Assembly: GCF_000423145.1 (NCBI RefSeq) | Contig: NZ_AUHK01000010.1 | Coordinates: 1 to 63,626 of the forward strand | Source of the DNA: Helcococcus sueciensis DSM 17243 | GTDB lineage: Bacteria > Bacillota > Clostridia > Tissierellales > Peptoniphilaceae | Direction: 5' to 3' | DNA: 63,626 bases | Position numbers and translations under genes: made by a program | The notes under the pieces: model-generated | What the model was told of the DNA's origin: nothing | The model's database searches: none | Seen by the model: the letters and a program-made list of their open reading frames with translations, nothing else | Shown: in pieces, positions 18,406-27,955 of the stretch | Layout of the letters: every line of letters begins with the position of its first letter | How positions within the stretch are numbered: the first letter of the stretch is position 1

Positions 18406-19347
18406 TTACTTATTACCCGCTTCTCGCCTATTTCTATAATTTCTATCATAAAATATTTTATCTTCATATCCTTGAATAATCTTGTCCTCATCAGCATCAA
18501 GTAGTCTTTTTTCTGCCCAAGCAACATAAAGTTCATTTTGTTCAATAGAAATATATCTTCTATTTAATTTTTTTGCGGTAACAGCCGTTGTTCCTGAACC
18601 AGCAAAAGGATCCAATACTAAATCATTTTCATTTGAAGATGCTAGTATTAATTTCGCTATTAATTTTTCAGGTTTTTGTGTTGGATGAGCTGTATTTTCT
18701 TTCATTGACCAAAAAGGAATTGTGATATCATCCCAAAAATTTGATGGATAAGTATCTCTATATTTTAAATTTGAATCTTCTTTCCAATCTTTAGCCTTAC
18801 CATCTTGCTTATATGGAGCAATTACTCTACGTCTTTTTTTGACATCTTCCACATTAAAAGTAAACTCAGTAGATTTGGTTACATACCATATATCTTCCAT
18901 GGAGTTTTTCCAATTATCTTTTGATCCTCTCCCCTTTTCTCTTTGCCAAGTGATTCTATTTCTAACAATGAAATGACTTGAAATTACATTTGCTATGACT
19001 ATTGAAGATTTCCAATCACAACAAATATACATTGAACCATTTTCCTTCAATTTATCTTTTAATTTCAATATCCAAGATTTAGTATATTCCTCGTATTCTT
19101 TTTTTGATACTTCCGAAAAAACATTTCCATGATAATTCTTCCTTAAATTATAAGGCGGATCAACTATGATAAGATCAATAGAATTGTCTTTTATATAGTC
19201 TAAAACTTCAAATGTATCTCCAATAATATTTTTATTAATCAAATCATTAAATTTTATATTCTCATTGAAATATATAGATTTTTTTAAAAAATCTCTTCCT
19301 TCTTCTATTGAGAAATCTATTGTTTTATTTCTTTTTGACTTTTTCAT
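18406..19347 (-). CDS. solitary site-specific DNA methyltransferase (N6-adenine type)
   Basis: A 313-residue beta-class amino-methyltransferase (N6_N4_Mtase). The catalytic motif IV DPPYN occurs near residue 62 and the SAM-binding motif I DPFAGSGTT near residue 244, the beta-class order. The TAHPTQKP stretch before motif I is also family-typical. DPPY favours adenine N6 methylation. The recognition sequence cannot be read from the protein. No restriction endonuclease or specificity subunit lies on either side, so it is either an orphan methylase or its partner is elsewhere. Confidence 0.88.
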   Translation of the reverse strand: MKKSKRNKTIDFSIEEGRDFLKKSIYFNENIKFNDLINKNIIGDTFEVLDYIKDNSIDLIIVDPPYNLRKNYHGNVFSEVSKKEYEEYTKSWILKLKDKLKENGSMYICCDWKSSIVIANVISSHFIVRNRITWQREKGRGSKDNWKNSMEDIWYVTKSTEFTFNVEDVKKRRRVIAPYKQDGKAKDWKEDSNLKYRDTYPSNFWDDITIPFWSMKENTAHPTQKPEKLIAKLILASSNENDLVLDPFAGSGTTAVTAKKLNRRYISIEQNELYVAWAEKRLLDADEDKIIQGYEDKIFYDRNYRNRREAGNK

Positions 19348-19408
19348 CTCATTTCCTTTAATTATTATATTTATATTTTAAAGTATATGAAATTTAATAA
19401 CAAGTAGA

Positions 19409-20938
19409 TTAGTTTAATAATATTAGACCATCCTTAGTGAGTTCATAACATTTATCACATACTTCATTTATAAAGTTTCTATCGTGTGAAACCGAAATAA
19501 TCGAACCCTTAAATAATTTTAGAGCATTTATAATTTCCGGTTGAGAAAGAGGTGATAGATTTCTCGTAGGTTCATCTAATACTAAAACTTCACATTTATC
19601 TAAATTCATTTTAGCAAAAAATAATTTAGCTTTTTGTCCACCTGATAAAGATTTTATATTTCTATACATCTCTTCCCTCTTAAAATTCAAAGATCCTAAA
19701 TAAGTTGAGATTTTAGAATGTTCATCCTTGGTAAAATCTTTAGATAAATATTCGATAGAATTCATCTCATATTCTTCAAGTTCAAAATATGTTTGAGGCA
19801 TATATCCAACATTGAGATTTAAATCTTTCAACTCTTTTATTATTATCTTTAATAGAGTTGATTTACCAACACCATTTGTCCCTATAATACAGATTTTTTC
19901 AGGTCCAATAACTTTTAAATTTATATTTTTAGACAAAATCTTCTCCGCAATTTCAAGCTTTTCTAAATACATATCTAAAATAACTTTTCCATTAGGGATA
20001 TTTATATCTTCATCAAAATTTATAGATATTTCATCTTCATAATCGGGAGCTTCTGTAAGGTTTTCTTTTTCTTTCTCTAAAATTTTCCCCATGGCTTTAA
20101 CTGTATGCATCTTATCTTTCAGATTTTTACCAACTTCCGGATTGTTAGGTTTTGTATCTCTTAATGAATCTTGTACAGAATCATGAATTCTTCTATATCT
20201 AGAAACTTTCTTATCAAACTCTTCTTTATCTTTGTTAGCTCGTTTTATCTGATTTATTATATTTACTGACCTTTGATCTACATATTCTTGGTAGGTCAAA
20301 GAGCTAATAGTATGCTTTGTTTTTGAACGTCTTAATATTTGTTCAAGATGAATTATTCTATTTGCAACATTTGATAGAAGTTTAATATCATGTGAAATAA
20401 ATATAAGTGGTATATCTAAATTTTTCATAAAATTTTCAAGCCATTTAACTGATTCTAAGTCAAGATCATTACTTGGTTCATCCATTAAAATTATAGTAGG
20501 TGATTTCATCAGTTCTACTAATAAAATATATTTTATTCTTTCACCACCAGATAAGGTCGAGATATATTTAGTATTAGAAATTAATTCTTCATCAAAGTTT
20601 AGTTCCCCAATTAATTTATAATAAAGATTATAGTCAAAAAATTCATAGGAAATATTTTCTTGTAAATATTCTTCAGTTGTCTTTTTTAGTATTTCTTCAT
20701 CTATTGATTGTGGGAAATAAGCTATATTTTCCTTGTTTATAAAAATTTCTCCAGAAATAGAACATATATCTTCTACCAGGTTTTTATCATATATAGCCTT
20801 CATTAAGATTGATTTACCATTTCCCTCTTCACCTATAAGAGCAACCTTGTCAGTTTTATTTAATGAAAAAGTAAAATCTTCTATCAATGGGCGTAAGTCT
20901 TCTAATAAGTATATGTTTAGATTATTAATTTGTAGCAT
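19409..20938 (-). CDS. ABC-F ATPase, probable antibiotic-resistance ribosome protection type
   Basis: A 509-residue soluble protein with two ABC domains and no membrane segments. Walker A motifs are GEEGNGKS and GTNGVGKS, signatures LSGGERIK and LSGGQKAK, Walker B ends in DEPS and DEPT. The second D-loop reads DEPTRNLSPLS instead of the usual NHLD, a form I associate with clostridial ABC-F proteins of the CplR type, though this is recall. The linker (about residues 215-300) is charged and helical and would contact the ribosome. The ATG 20938 has AAAGGAGG five bases upstream; an ATG at 20971 has none. An attenuator-like leader supports inducible resistance. Confidence 0.85.
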   Translation of the reverse strand: MLQINNLNIYLLEDLRPLIEDFTFSLNKTDKVALIGEEGNGKSILMKAIYDKNLVEDICSISGEIFINKENIAYFPQSIDEEILKKTTEEYLQENISYEFFDYNLYYKLIGELNFDEELISNTKYISTLSGGERIKYILLVELMKSPTIILMDEPSNDLDLESVKWLENFMKNLDIPLIFISHDIKLLSNVANRIIHLEQILRRSKTKHTISSLTYQEYVDQRSVNIINQIKRANKDKEEFDKKVSRYRRIHDSVQDSLRDTKPNNPEVGKNLKDKMHTVKAMGKILEKEKENLTEAPDYEDEISINFDEDINIPNGKVILDMYLEKLEIAEKILSKNINLKVIGPEKICIIGTNGVGKSTLLKIIIKELKDLNLNVGYMPQTYFELEEYEMNSIEYLSKDFTKDEHSKISTYLGSLNFKREEMYRNIKSLSGGQKAKLFFAKMNLDKCEVLVLDEPTRNLSPLSQPEIINALKLFKGSIISVSHDRNFINEVCDKCYELTKDGLILLN

Positions 20939-21012
20939 AAATCCTCCTTTAAATTTGAGAATGTATGCCATAATATATGGATATTAAAAATTATAGAATT
21001 AGATTTTATATA

Positions 21013-21043
21013 TAAAAAAATCTGTTTATATAGATAAACAGAT
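21013..21043 (-). terminator. intrinsic terminator in the ABC-F leader (putative attenuator)
   Basis: Minus-strand stem ATCTGTTTAT/ATAAACAGAT (perfect ten base pairs, four-base loop) followed by TTTTTTTA. It lies between the leader peptide and the ABC-F start, so it would stop transcription before the gene unless disrupted. Its 3' arm can pair instead with CTGTTTA at 21087-21081. Confidence 0.8.
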
Positions 21044-21085
21044 AGGTCCGTGCTAAATGATATCATATAAAATGGCATACTAAAC

Positions 21086-21112
21086 AGTTCAGGAATATTA
21101 TTCCTGCTAACT
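21086..21112 (-). promoter_or_regulatory. leader hairpin upstream of the attenuator
   Basis: Minus-strand stem AGTTAG-CAGGAAT / ATTCCTG-AACT with a three-base loop. It lies between the leader peptide and the terminator and shares two bases with the CTGTTTA segment that could act as antiterminator, so the two pairings compete. A further nine-base complement joins 21080-21072 to 20971-20963, next to the ABC-F ribosome binding site. Confidence 0.5.
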
Positions 21113-21140
21113 ATATAAGTATTAAATTCATTAATCCATT

Positions 21141-21155
21141 TTATAAAATTACCAT
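21141..21155 (-). CDS. putative four-residue leader peptide (MVIL) of the ABC-F gene
   Basis: ATG GTA ATT TTA TAA, with a strong AAAGGAG (21169-21163) seven bases upstream. Such tiny ORFs behind strong ribosome binding sites precede many erm and ABC-F resistance genes, where drug-stalled ribosomes alter leader folding. There is no protein-level evidence; the case rests on the site, the spacing and the terminator downstream. Confidence 0.45.
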   Translation of the reverse strand: MVIL

Positions 21156-21183
21156 CCCCACTCTCCTTTATTATGATAATTAT

Positions 21184-21212
21184 ATTTTATACTTTATTTA
21201 GATAATATTCAA
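21184..21212 (-). promoter_or_regulatory. probable promoter of the ABC-F leader
   Basis: Minus-strand TTGAAT (21212-21207), 17 bases, TAAAAT (21189-21184). This would give an RNA of about 240 bases before the ABC-F start, containing the leader peptide and the hairpins. Confidence 0.5.
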
Positions 21213-21262
21213 TTATAATTTTACTTTCCTTCACTTTAAATAAATCTTTAATCTTTGATTTT

Positions 21263-21345
21263 TTAAGTAATTTAGTCTACAATAAGTGTAGACTTATCAA
21301 GTTATTAAGGATTTTATCCTACTTGATTGGTGATAGATTACTTAA
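21263..21345. repeat. three-way-junction inverted-repeat element
   Basis: Outer arms TTAAGTAAT (21263-21271) and ATTACTTAA (21337-21345) pair perfectly and enclose two hairpins: AGTCTACA/TGTAGACT (21274-21294) and ATCAAGT/ACTTGAT (21296-21327) with an inner AGGAT/ATCCT. The strand of any RNA is unknown. It lies between the clpB terminator and the ABC-F promoter, has no reading frame, and matches no riboswitch I know. It could be a small RNA, a miniature transposable element, or part of a longer leader. Confidence 0.5.
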
Positions 21346-21361
21346 TCGTTTAGTTATATGT

Positions 21362-21399
21362 AAAAAACTTCAAAGATTTTAAAATCTTTGAAGTTTTTT
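21362..21399 (-). terminator. clpB terminator, symmetric
   Basis: Near-perfect palindrome AAAAAACTTCAAAGATTT/AAATCTTTGAAGTTTTTT, just after the clpB stop. The symmetric A- and T-runs let it work in both directions. Confidence 0.9.
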
Positions 21400-21407
21400 C
21401 ATTTATT

Positions 21408-23975
21408 CTAATGCTTAAAAACTAAACCATTTTCATCAGCACTTATTTGAACATCATCTTTTTCTTTTATTTCTCCTGCAAGCAATTTTCTAGCTAGACT
21501 AGTTTCTAAATTCTTTTGTAGGAATCTCTTAATTGGTCTTGCACCAAATGTTGGTGAATAAGCATTTTCTATAATATAATCTTTAGCTTTTTCATCTATA
21601 GATAAACTAATCTTTCTATCTTCTAGTTTTTCAGAAATCTTAGCTAATTCTAAGTCTATTATATGACTTATTTGAGCTTTTCCTAAAGGTTTGAACATAA
21701 CTATTTCATCAATTCTGTTTAAGAATTCTGGTCTAAATCTAATCTTTAATTCTCCATCAACTTTATCTCTAGCTTCTTCGCTTATTTGACCCTTATCATC
21801 TAATCCATCTAGTAAGTATTGAGAACCAATATTAGAAGTCATGATGATAATAGTATTTTTGAAATCTACAGTTCTACCTTGATTGTCTGTAAGTCTACCA
21901 TCATCAAGCACTTGTAATAATATATTGAATACATCAGGATGAGCTTTTTCAATTTCGTCAAATAAAACTACTGAATATGGTTTTCTACGTACAGCTTCTG
22001 TAAGTTGTCCGCCTTCTTCATACCCCACATAACCTGGAGCAGCACCTATTAATCTTGAAACTGAATATTTTTCCATATATTCAGACATATCAATACGTAT
22101 AATATTTCTTTCATCATCAAACATTAATTGTGTCAATGCTTTTGCTAGCTCTGTTTTACCTACACCTGTAGGTCCTAAGAATATGAATGAGCCTATAGGT
22201 CTATTTTCATCTTTTAATCCTGATCTAGCTCTTAAAATAGCTTCTGAAACAGCTTCAACAGCTTCATCTTGTCCTATTACTCTTTCTTTTAATCTTTCAC
22301 CAAGAGTTAATATTTTTTCTTTTTCAGTTTCTTGTAATTTTGAAACAGGAACTCCTGTCCATTTTGAAATCACTTCCGCTATTTCTTCTTCTGTTACTTC
22401 TTCTTTTAATCCGGATTCTTCTCTTGCTTTTTCTTGTGTTTCTTTTAATTCTTCAGTTAATTTTGGAAGTTCTCCATATTTTAATCTTGATAATGTATCA
22501 AAATCATAACGTCTTTCGGCATCTTCTATTTCTATTTTTAATCTATCAATTCTTTCTTTGATTTCATTTTCTTTATCTAATACTTTCTTAGAATCTTGCC
22601 ATTTAGCAAATTTTTCATTATATATGTCATCTTTTTCTTTTATTTCTTTTTCAAGTAATTCAAGTCTTTCTTTAGAATATTCATCAGTTTCTTTTTTAAG
22701 AGCCGTAATTTCAATTTGTAATTGTAATATTTCTCTTCTTAAATCATCTATATCACTAGGCATTGAATCAATTTCAGTACGAACCATTGAAGATGCTTCA
22801 TCCATTAAATCTATTGCCTTATCCGGTAAGAATCTATCCGTAATATATCTATTTGATAATACAACTGCAGCTATAATTGCTGAGTCGGCTATTCTTATAC
22901 CATGATGTATTTCATATTTTTCCTTAATACCTCTCAATATTGAAATTGTGTCTTCAACACTTGGTTGATCTACTACAACTTTTTGGAATCTTCTTTCTAA
23001 AGCTCCATCTTTTTCAATATATTTACGGTATTCATTTATTGTAGTTGCACCTATTACTTTTATTAAACCACGTGATAGAGCAGGTTTCATGATATTCCCA
23101 GCATCCATTGCGCCATCTGTTTTACCTGCACCTACTATCATATGCATTTCATCTACAAATAGTATAATTTCTCCATCTGATTCTTCGACTTCTTTAATTA
23201 CTTCTTTTAATCTTTCTTCAAATTCACCTCTATATTTAGCTCCAGCTATAAGTGCAGCGAGATCTAAAGTTAGTAATTTTACATTTTTAAGTTTTTCAGG
23301 TACATCATTATTTATAATTCTTTGAGCTATACCTTCAACTATTGCTGTTTTACCAACACCAGGTTCACCTATTAAGACTGGATTGTTCTTAGTTCTTCTT
23401 GAAAGTATTCTAATTGCAGATCTAATTTCTTCATCTCTACCAATTATAGGATCGATTTTACCTTCTTGAGCCATTAAAGTTAAATCTGTTGTATATTTTG
23501 ATAGACTTGAATCTTCTCTTTGAGAATTTTGGTTTTGACTATCTTTCTTGAATTCATTGAGCTTTTCACTAAAAGTTTTGTAATTTATTTGTTTATCATT
23601 AAAAAGTTTTACAATATCATTATTTTTTTCATCTAATAGAGCTAAAAATATATGTTCAATACCTATATATGAATCATTAAGTTTTTTAGCTTCGTCTTCA
23701 GATTTTAATAATATTCTTTGATAAGTTGTACTTATACGTGTGTCACCACCAGATTGTTGTGGTAATCTTTCTACTATATTTTTTAATTCATCTCTAATTT
23801 GTTGTGAGTTTTTACCCATTAAATTTACTAATCTAAAAATTAAACCATCGGAATCTGAAAACATTGCATAAGCTAAATGTTTTTCATTAATTTCTGGATT
23901 TGAATTTTTTATCGCAATATTTTGGGCTTTTTCAATGTATTCTAGTGCTTTACTAGAAAATCTATTCATATCCAT
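21408..23975 (-). CDS. clpB: ATP-dependent chaperone ClpB
   Basis: An 855-residue Hsp100 disaggregase with an N-terminal double Clp repeat, AAA module 1 (Walker A GEPGVGKT), the long coiled-coil middle domain (about residues 400-530) and AAA module 2 (Walker A GPTGVGKT). It lacks the ClpP-docking loop of ClpA/ClpC/ClpX, as expected. It resolves protein aggregates together with DnaK/DnaJ. It starts one base after the dnaJ-like stop behind GGAGG and shares its CtsR-type operator. Confidence 0.97.
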   Translation of the reverse strand: MDMNRFSSKALEYIEKAQNIAIKNSNPEINEKHLAYAMFSDSDGLIFRLVNLMGKNSQQIRDELKNIVERLPQQSGGDTRISTTYQRILLKSEDEAKKLNDSYIGIEHIFLALLDEKNNDIVKLFNDKQINYKTFSEKLNEFKKDSQNQNSQREDSSLSKYTTDLTLMAQEGKIDPIIGRDEEIRSAIRILSRRTKNNPVLIGEPGVGKTAIVEGIAQRIINNDVPEKLKNVKLLTLDLAALIAGAKYRGEFEERLKEVIKEVEESDGEIILFVDEMHMIVGAGKTDGAMDAGNIMKPALSRGLIKVIGATTINEYRKYIEKDGALERRFQKVVVDQPSVEDTISILRGIKEKYEIHHGIRIADSAIIAAVVLSNRYITDRFLPDKAIDLMDEASSMVRTEIDSMPSDIDDLRREILQLQIEITALKKETDEYSKERLELLEKEIKEKDDIYNEKFAKWQDSKKVLDKENEIKERIDRLKIEIEDAERRYDFDTLSRLKYGELPKLTEELKETQEKAREESGLKEEVTEEEIAEVISKWTGVPVSKLQETEKEKILTLGERLKERVIGQDEAVEAVSEAILRARSGLKDENRPIGSFIFLGPTGVGKTELAKALTQLMFDDERNIIRIDMSEYMEKYSVSRLIGAAPGYVGYEEGGQLTEAVRRKPYSVVLFDEIEKAHPDVFNILLQVLDDGRLTDNQGRTVDFKNTIIIMTSNIGSQYLLDGLDDKGQISEEARDKVDGELKIRFRPEFLNRIDEIVMFKPLGKAQISHIIDLELAKISEKLEDRKISLSIDEKAKDYIIENAYSPTFGARPIKRFLQKNLETSLARKLLAGEIKEKDDVQISADENGLVFKH

Positions 23976-23976
23976 A

Positions 23977-24867
23977 TTATGCCTCCATTAGTTTTTTATA
24001 TATTTCTTCTTGTTCTTTGGATAATTTTGGATTTACTATCTTGATTTGAAGATACATATCTCCAATTTTTCCATGTCTATCTTTAAATCCTTTTGATCTC
24101 AATTTTATTTTTTTATCTGTTTGAATATTTTCAGGAATATTTACTTTTATTTTCCCCTCAAATGTATTAACAACTTTTTTAGTTCCAAAGTATGCTTCCC
24201 ATGGAGTAATTTCAATATTTTTAATAATATCTAGACCATCTAATTTATCTTTATCTACAATATTTATTTTCACATAAATATCTCCTTGAATACCGAAATT
24301 ATCTCCTTTTATTTTAATTTTCTTTTTATCTGTAATTCCTTGTGGCCATTTAATTTTTATATCTTTATTTTCTCCAGCAAAGTTTACAGATACTGATCTT
24401 TCCCCACCTTTATAGGCTTCTTCAATTGTAAGATTTTGTTCTATATCATAACGAGGTCTTTGTTTTCTATTAGTTGTAAAATTTCCAAATAAATCTTGGA
24501 ATCCTCTTCCTTTTGAACTTTCTCCAGATGTAAACCCTCCGAATCCTCCTCCACCAAATATGGTTTCAAAGAAATCTGAAAATCCACTTGCTCCAGATCC
24601 TGTGTATGTGTAACCATATTGTGAAGGATCGAAGTTCATACCATCTTGATAAGCTGAGCCAAATTGATCATATTTTGCTTTCTTTTCTTCATCTGATAAA
24701 ACTTCATATGCTTCATTTACTTCTTTTAATTTTTCTGCAGCTTCTTCTGAGCCTTTATTTAAATCTGGATGGTATTTTTTCGCTAACTTTCTATATGCTT
24801 TTTTTATTTCTTCTGGTGTAGAACTTTTATCTACTCCTAAAATTTCATAATAATCTTTATATTTCAT
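23977..24867 (-). CDS. DnaJ-family co-chaperone without zinc finger (CbpA-like)
   Basis: A 296-residue type II J-protein. The J-domain (residues 1-70) has the HPD motif (KKYHPDLN), then a G/F-rich stretch (FGGGGFGGF) and a C-terminal substrate-binding domain; the four CxxCxGxG zinc repeats of true DnaJ are missing. It stimulates DnaK. Its pairing in one operon with clpB, under a CtsR-type operator, suggests a dedicated disaggregation unit. Confidence 0.93.
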   Translation of the reverse strand: MKYKDYYEILGVDKSSTPEEIKKAYRKLAKKYHPDLNKGSEEAAEKLKEVNEAYEVLSDEEKKAKYDQFGSAYQDGMNFDPSQYGYTYTGSGASGFSDFFETIFGGGGFGGFTSGESSKGRGFQDLFGNFTTNRKQRPRYDIEQNLTIEEAYKGGERSVSVNFAGENKDIKIKWPQGITDKKKIKIKGDNFGIQGDIYVKINIVDKDKLDGLDIIKNIEITPWEAYFGTKKVVNTFEGKIKVNIPENIQTDKKIKLRSKGFKDRHGKIGDMYLQIKIVNPKLSKEQEEIYKKLMEA

Positions 24868-24881
24868 ATTTCCTCCAACTC

Positions 24882-24918
24882 TTTGACTTTTATTTATAAT
24901 CTTTGACTATCTTTGACT
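24882..24918 (-). promoter_or_regulatory. CtsR-type operator of the dnaJ-clpB operon
   Basis: On the minus strand AGTCAAA-GAT-AGTCAAA (24918-24902) matches the CtsR tandem heptad consensus RGTCAAANANRGTCAAA. A third heptad AGTCAAA follows at 24888-24882. They sit just downstream of the -10 box, over the expected transcription start, where a repressor would block initiation. ctsR itself is not in the window. Confidence 0.85.
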
Positions 24919-24926
24919 TTTATTTT

Positions 24927-24955
24927 ATTATACATTCTTTACTTAAACATTTCAA
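24927..24955 (-). promoter_or_regulatory. promoter of the dnaJ-clpB operon
   Basis: Minus-strand TTGAAA (24955-24950), 17 bases, TATAAT (24932-24927), immediately upstream of the CtsR-type heptads. Confidence 0.8.
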
Positions 24956-25032
24956 GTGTTTATTACAATATTTTAATATTTATATCTGGATAAAAATATC
25001 TAATTTTTATATAATAAACGAAAGGAGTAATT

Positions 25033-26622
25033 ATGAATCTAGATAATAAACTAAAAAATTGGTATTTAAAATTAAATAAAAATGTAAAATTAGCTTTTAT
25101 TTCAACAATAATCATCGGTTTAGTTTGTCATATTTATATGATGACAAATAAATGGGTAAATTTAGATGATATAGTACAGATTGTTGATACTATGAATAGA
25201 ACAACTTCGGGAAGATGGTTTCTAATGTTTCCAGCTGCTATCGGAAGTGAATTTTCTCTTCCATGGCTAAACGGACTTCTTACTATCATATATACAGCAT
25301 TTATATCTTCAATTATAATTCAGATGTTTGATATTAAATCAAAGATTAATACTGTATTAATCTCTGGAATACTTGTAACATTCCCGACTTTAGGATCCCT
25401 TATGCCATTTATGAATACACAAGATGCCTATCAATTTGGTGCGTTGCTTGCAACTATAGGAGCCTATTTATTAGTCAAAAAAGAAAATGGTTATATATAT
25501 ACAATAATTTTGCTGACATTATCTTTAGGAATATACCAAACTTATTTAGGACTATCAGCTGGATTAATTTTAATTTATATATTAATTGATCTTTTCGAAA
25601 ATAAAAAAGATTTTAAAGAAATTTTAATACTATGTATAAAAATGGCTTGTTCATTTATTTTAGCAATAGCTTTATACATATTGATTTCAAGAGGAATATT
25701 TGGAAAATATTTAGTTGATTACAAAGGCCTTGACACCATGGGTTCATTACCATTAAATAGATTACCAGAGGTTATTTTTAGCGCATATAAAGCATTTTTC
25801 TTATTCTTTATAGGACAAGAATTCAATTATCATTGGATATGGATGCCTCCATTCCTAGCTTTAATTGTACTACTAACCGTTTATCTAATAGTATATCTAA
25901 CTAATAAATCAAAAATAGAAACTAAGAATAAAGCACTTGTTGCAATAATAGTTTTACTATTTCCACTGGCTATAAATATAATTTATGTAATGAGTTTCGA
26001 AGCTGGAGTGATGCTAAGAATGGCTTACGGATATACTGTAATGTTTATGTTTCCATTGATATTACTAGATTATATTTATGAAACTCATAAAGAAATGTTC
26101 ACAAAAACACCAAACGGATTGATATCAGAAGATATTAAAAACTCTAAAAAGAACTTAGTTTATTATTCATCATGGATATTAACTATTATTTTAATGCTAA
26201 ATGTATACAACAATATTTATGTTACAAATAAGGTATATTTCAAAGTTGGAATGACAAATGAATCATCAAATGCATATGCCAATAGAATAGCTATGAGAAT
26301 CGAAGCTGTCGATGGATATGAAACAAATACAAAGATTATGATGCTTGGTAATCCTGACTCTAGAACTTCCTTTACAAAATTAATTGATACTAGGGATATT
26401 GAACCATTTATAATCGCAAATCATTTAACCAGATTATATTCATTTAAATATTATCCAAATAAATTTCTGGGACTACCAAATATAATTAATGATGAAGACG
26501 AAATAACAGAAGAGCTTGAACCCTTAAGAGATATTATCGAATCCATGCCGCTATATCCTGCAGAAGGTTCAATTAGAAAAATAGATGATACTATTTATAT
26601 TAAATTTAAAGATATAAAATAA
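25033..26622 (+). CDS. GtrII-like glucosyltransferase-domain membrane protein
   Basis: A 529-residue protein with about ten to eleven hydrophobic segments and a cytoplasmic N-terminus. The first extracytoplasmic loop has the acidic NLDDIVQI and the family phrase TTSGRW of GtrII-type polyprenyl-sugar glycosyltransferases. The non-membrane C-terminus (about 390-529) may bind substrate. It may transfer a sugar to an envelope polymer; donor and acceptor are unknown. Start follows GAAAGGAG. Single gene, divergent from the dnaJ-clpB operon. Confidence 0.8.
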   Translation: MNLDNKLKNWYLKLNKNVKLAFISTIIIGLVCHIYMMTNKWVNLDDIVQIVDTMNRTTSGRWFLMFPAAIGSEFSLPWLNGLLTIIYTAFISSIIIQMFDIKSKINTVLISGILVTFPTLGSLMPFMNTQDAYQFGALLATIGAYLLVKKENGYIYTIILLTLSLGIYQTYLGLSAGLILIYILIDLFENKKDFKEILILCIKMACSFILAIALYILISRGIFGKYLVDYKGLDTMGSLPLNRLPEVIFSAYKAFFLFFIGQEFNYHWIWMPPFLALIVLLTVYLIVYLTNKSKIETKNKALVAIIVLLFPLAINIIYVMSFEAGVMLRMAYGYTVMFMFPLILLDYIYETHKEMFTKTPNGLISEDIKNSKKNLVYYSSWILTIILMLNVYNNIYVTNKVYFKVGMTNESSNAYANRIAMRIEAVDGYETNTKIMMLGNPDSRTSFTKLIDTRDIEPFIIANHLTRLYSFKYYPNKFLGLPNIINDEDEITEELEPLRDIIESMPLYPAEGSIRKIDDTIYIKFKDIK

Positions 26623-26715
26623 AATAATAAAATTTTATTTTTCTAAATTTTAAATGTTTATTTCTTCTTATATTCGTGATATAATTAACATATAATGAAG
26701 ATATAAGGAGGATTT

Positions 26716-27816
26716 ATGGTTAGAATATTTTCAAGCCCATCTCGCTATGTGCAAGGTAAAAATGTTTTGTTTGACAAGGTTGATCTAGTTAAACAATTAG
26801 GAGATAAGATTTTACTACTAGCAGATGACACAGTATGGGAAATTGTAGGTGAAAAATACGCAAGTCACCTTGAAGAACAAGGGCTTTCCGTATATCGTGA
26901 AGCTTTTAATGGTGAAGCTTCTGAAAATGAAATTAAACGTGTTGTAAAAATAGGTAAAGAAAAATCTAGCAATGTAGTTATAGGGTTAGGAGGAGGAAAA
27001 GCTATAGACTCCGCAAAGGCAATTGCTGAAGACCTTGGAGCTGCAACAGTAATTGCTCCAACTATCGCTTCAACAGATGCTCCTACATCTGCACTATCTG
27101 TTATCTATTCAGATAATGGTAATTTTGAAAGCTATCGTTTCTATAAAAAGAATCCAGATTTAATTTTAATGGATTCTCAAGTAATTGCTAATGCACCTGC
27201 AAGTTTCTTGGCAGATGGTATAGCAGATGCAAGTGCAACTCTCGTTGAAGCAAGATCTAATACTAGATCAGAATCTACAACTATGGCTGGTGGAAAACAA
27301 ACAATAGCAGCTCAAGCAATAGCGGAGGTTTGTCGTGATACTCTATTCGCATATTCAGCTAAAGCTCTAGCAGCTGTAAAAGAAAATTTAGTTACTCCAG
27401 CAGTTGAAAAAATAATCGAAGCTAATACTCTTCTTTCAGGTTTAGGCTTTGAATCAGCTGGTCTATCCGGTGCTCATGCAATTCATAACGGTTTTACAGC
27501 TGTTCATGGTGCAATTCATGATAAAACTCATGGTGAAAAAGTTGCTTATGGTGTACTTGTACAACTTATGTTGGAAGATGTGGATAAAGAAGAATTAGAT
27601 CAATATATAAGATTCTATCAAAGTATTGGTATGCCTACTACTATGGCCGAATTAAACTTAGACAAATATAGCGATGAAGATTTATTAGCTATAGGTAAAC
27701 AAGCTACAGCAGAAGGTGAAACTATACATGCAATGATAGAAAAACCTACAGCAGAAGATGTAGTTTATGCAATAAAAGCTATAGATAGCTATGTTAGAAA
27801 TAATTTTAATAAATAA
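26716..27816 (+). CDS. gldA: glycerol dehydrogenase
   Basis: A 366-residue iron/zinc-type polyol dehydrogenase. NAD-binding GLGGGKAIDSAKA is near residue 95, the metal ligands fall in DGIADA and in GLSGAHAIHNGFTAV and HGAIHDKTHGEKV. It oxidises glycerol to dihydroxyacetone or runs in reverse. The start follows AAGGAGG. No dihydroxyacetone kinase is adjacent. A -10 TATAAT (26680-26685) lies upstream without a clear -35. Confidence 0.95.
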   Translation: MVRIFSSPSRYVQGKNVLFDKVDLVKQLGDKILLLADDTVWEIVGEKYASHLEEQGLSVYREAFNGEASENEIKRVVKIGKEKSSNVVIGLGGGKAIDSAKAIAEDLGAATVIAPTIASTDAPTSALSVIYSDNGNFESYRFYKKNPDLILMDSQVIANAPASFLADGIADASATLVEARSNTRSESTTMAGGKQTIAAQAIAEVCRDTLFAYSAKALAAVKENLVTPAVEKIIEANTLLSGLGFESAGLSGAHAIHNGFTAVHGAIHDKTHGEKVAYGVLVQLMLEDVDKEELDQYIRFYQSIGMPTTMAELNLDKYSDEDLLAIGKQATAEGETIHAMIEKPTAEDVVYAIKAIDSYVRNNFNK

Positions 27817-27821
27817 AATAA

Positions 27822-27858
27822 AGAAGTCTAGGAATTTTATCCTAGACTTCTCTATTTT
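27822..27858 (+). terminator. gldA terminator
   Basis: Perfect 12-base stem AGAAGTCTAGGA/TCCTAGACTTCT with a six-base loop, followed by CTATTTTT. Confidence 0.85.
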
Positions 27859-27955
27859 TAAATATAACTAGACTAAAAACAAATTTCTTAAAATAATCAT
27901 AATTTTAAAAATTGATATATATCATTTATCTATACTTATTATATAAAATTTCATA

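Noticed and set aside
18406-20938. Restriction-modification or defence island around the methyltransferase
   Set aside because: The neighbours are an ABC-F protein and a small secreted protein; no nuclease, helicase or specificity gene is present.
20939-20971. Extended start of the ABC-F gene at ATG 20971
   Set aside because: It would place the AAAGGAGG site within the coding sequence, and has no site of its own.
21263-21345. Purine riboswitch
   Set aside because: It has a three-way junction, but the conserved junction bases and loop-loop sequences of that class are missing.
26623-26715. Rex operator upstream of gldA
   Set aside because: No TTGTTAA/TTAACAA-like palindrome was found, though gldA would be a plausible target.
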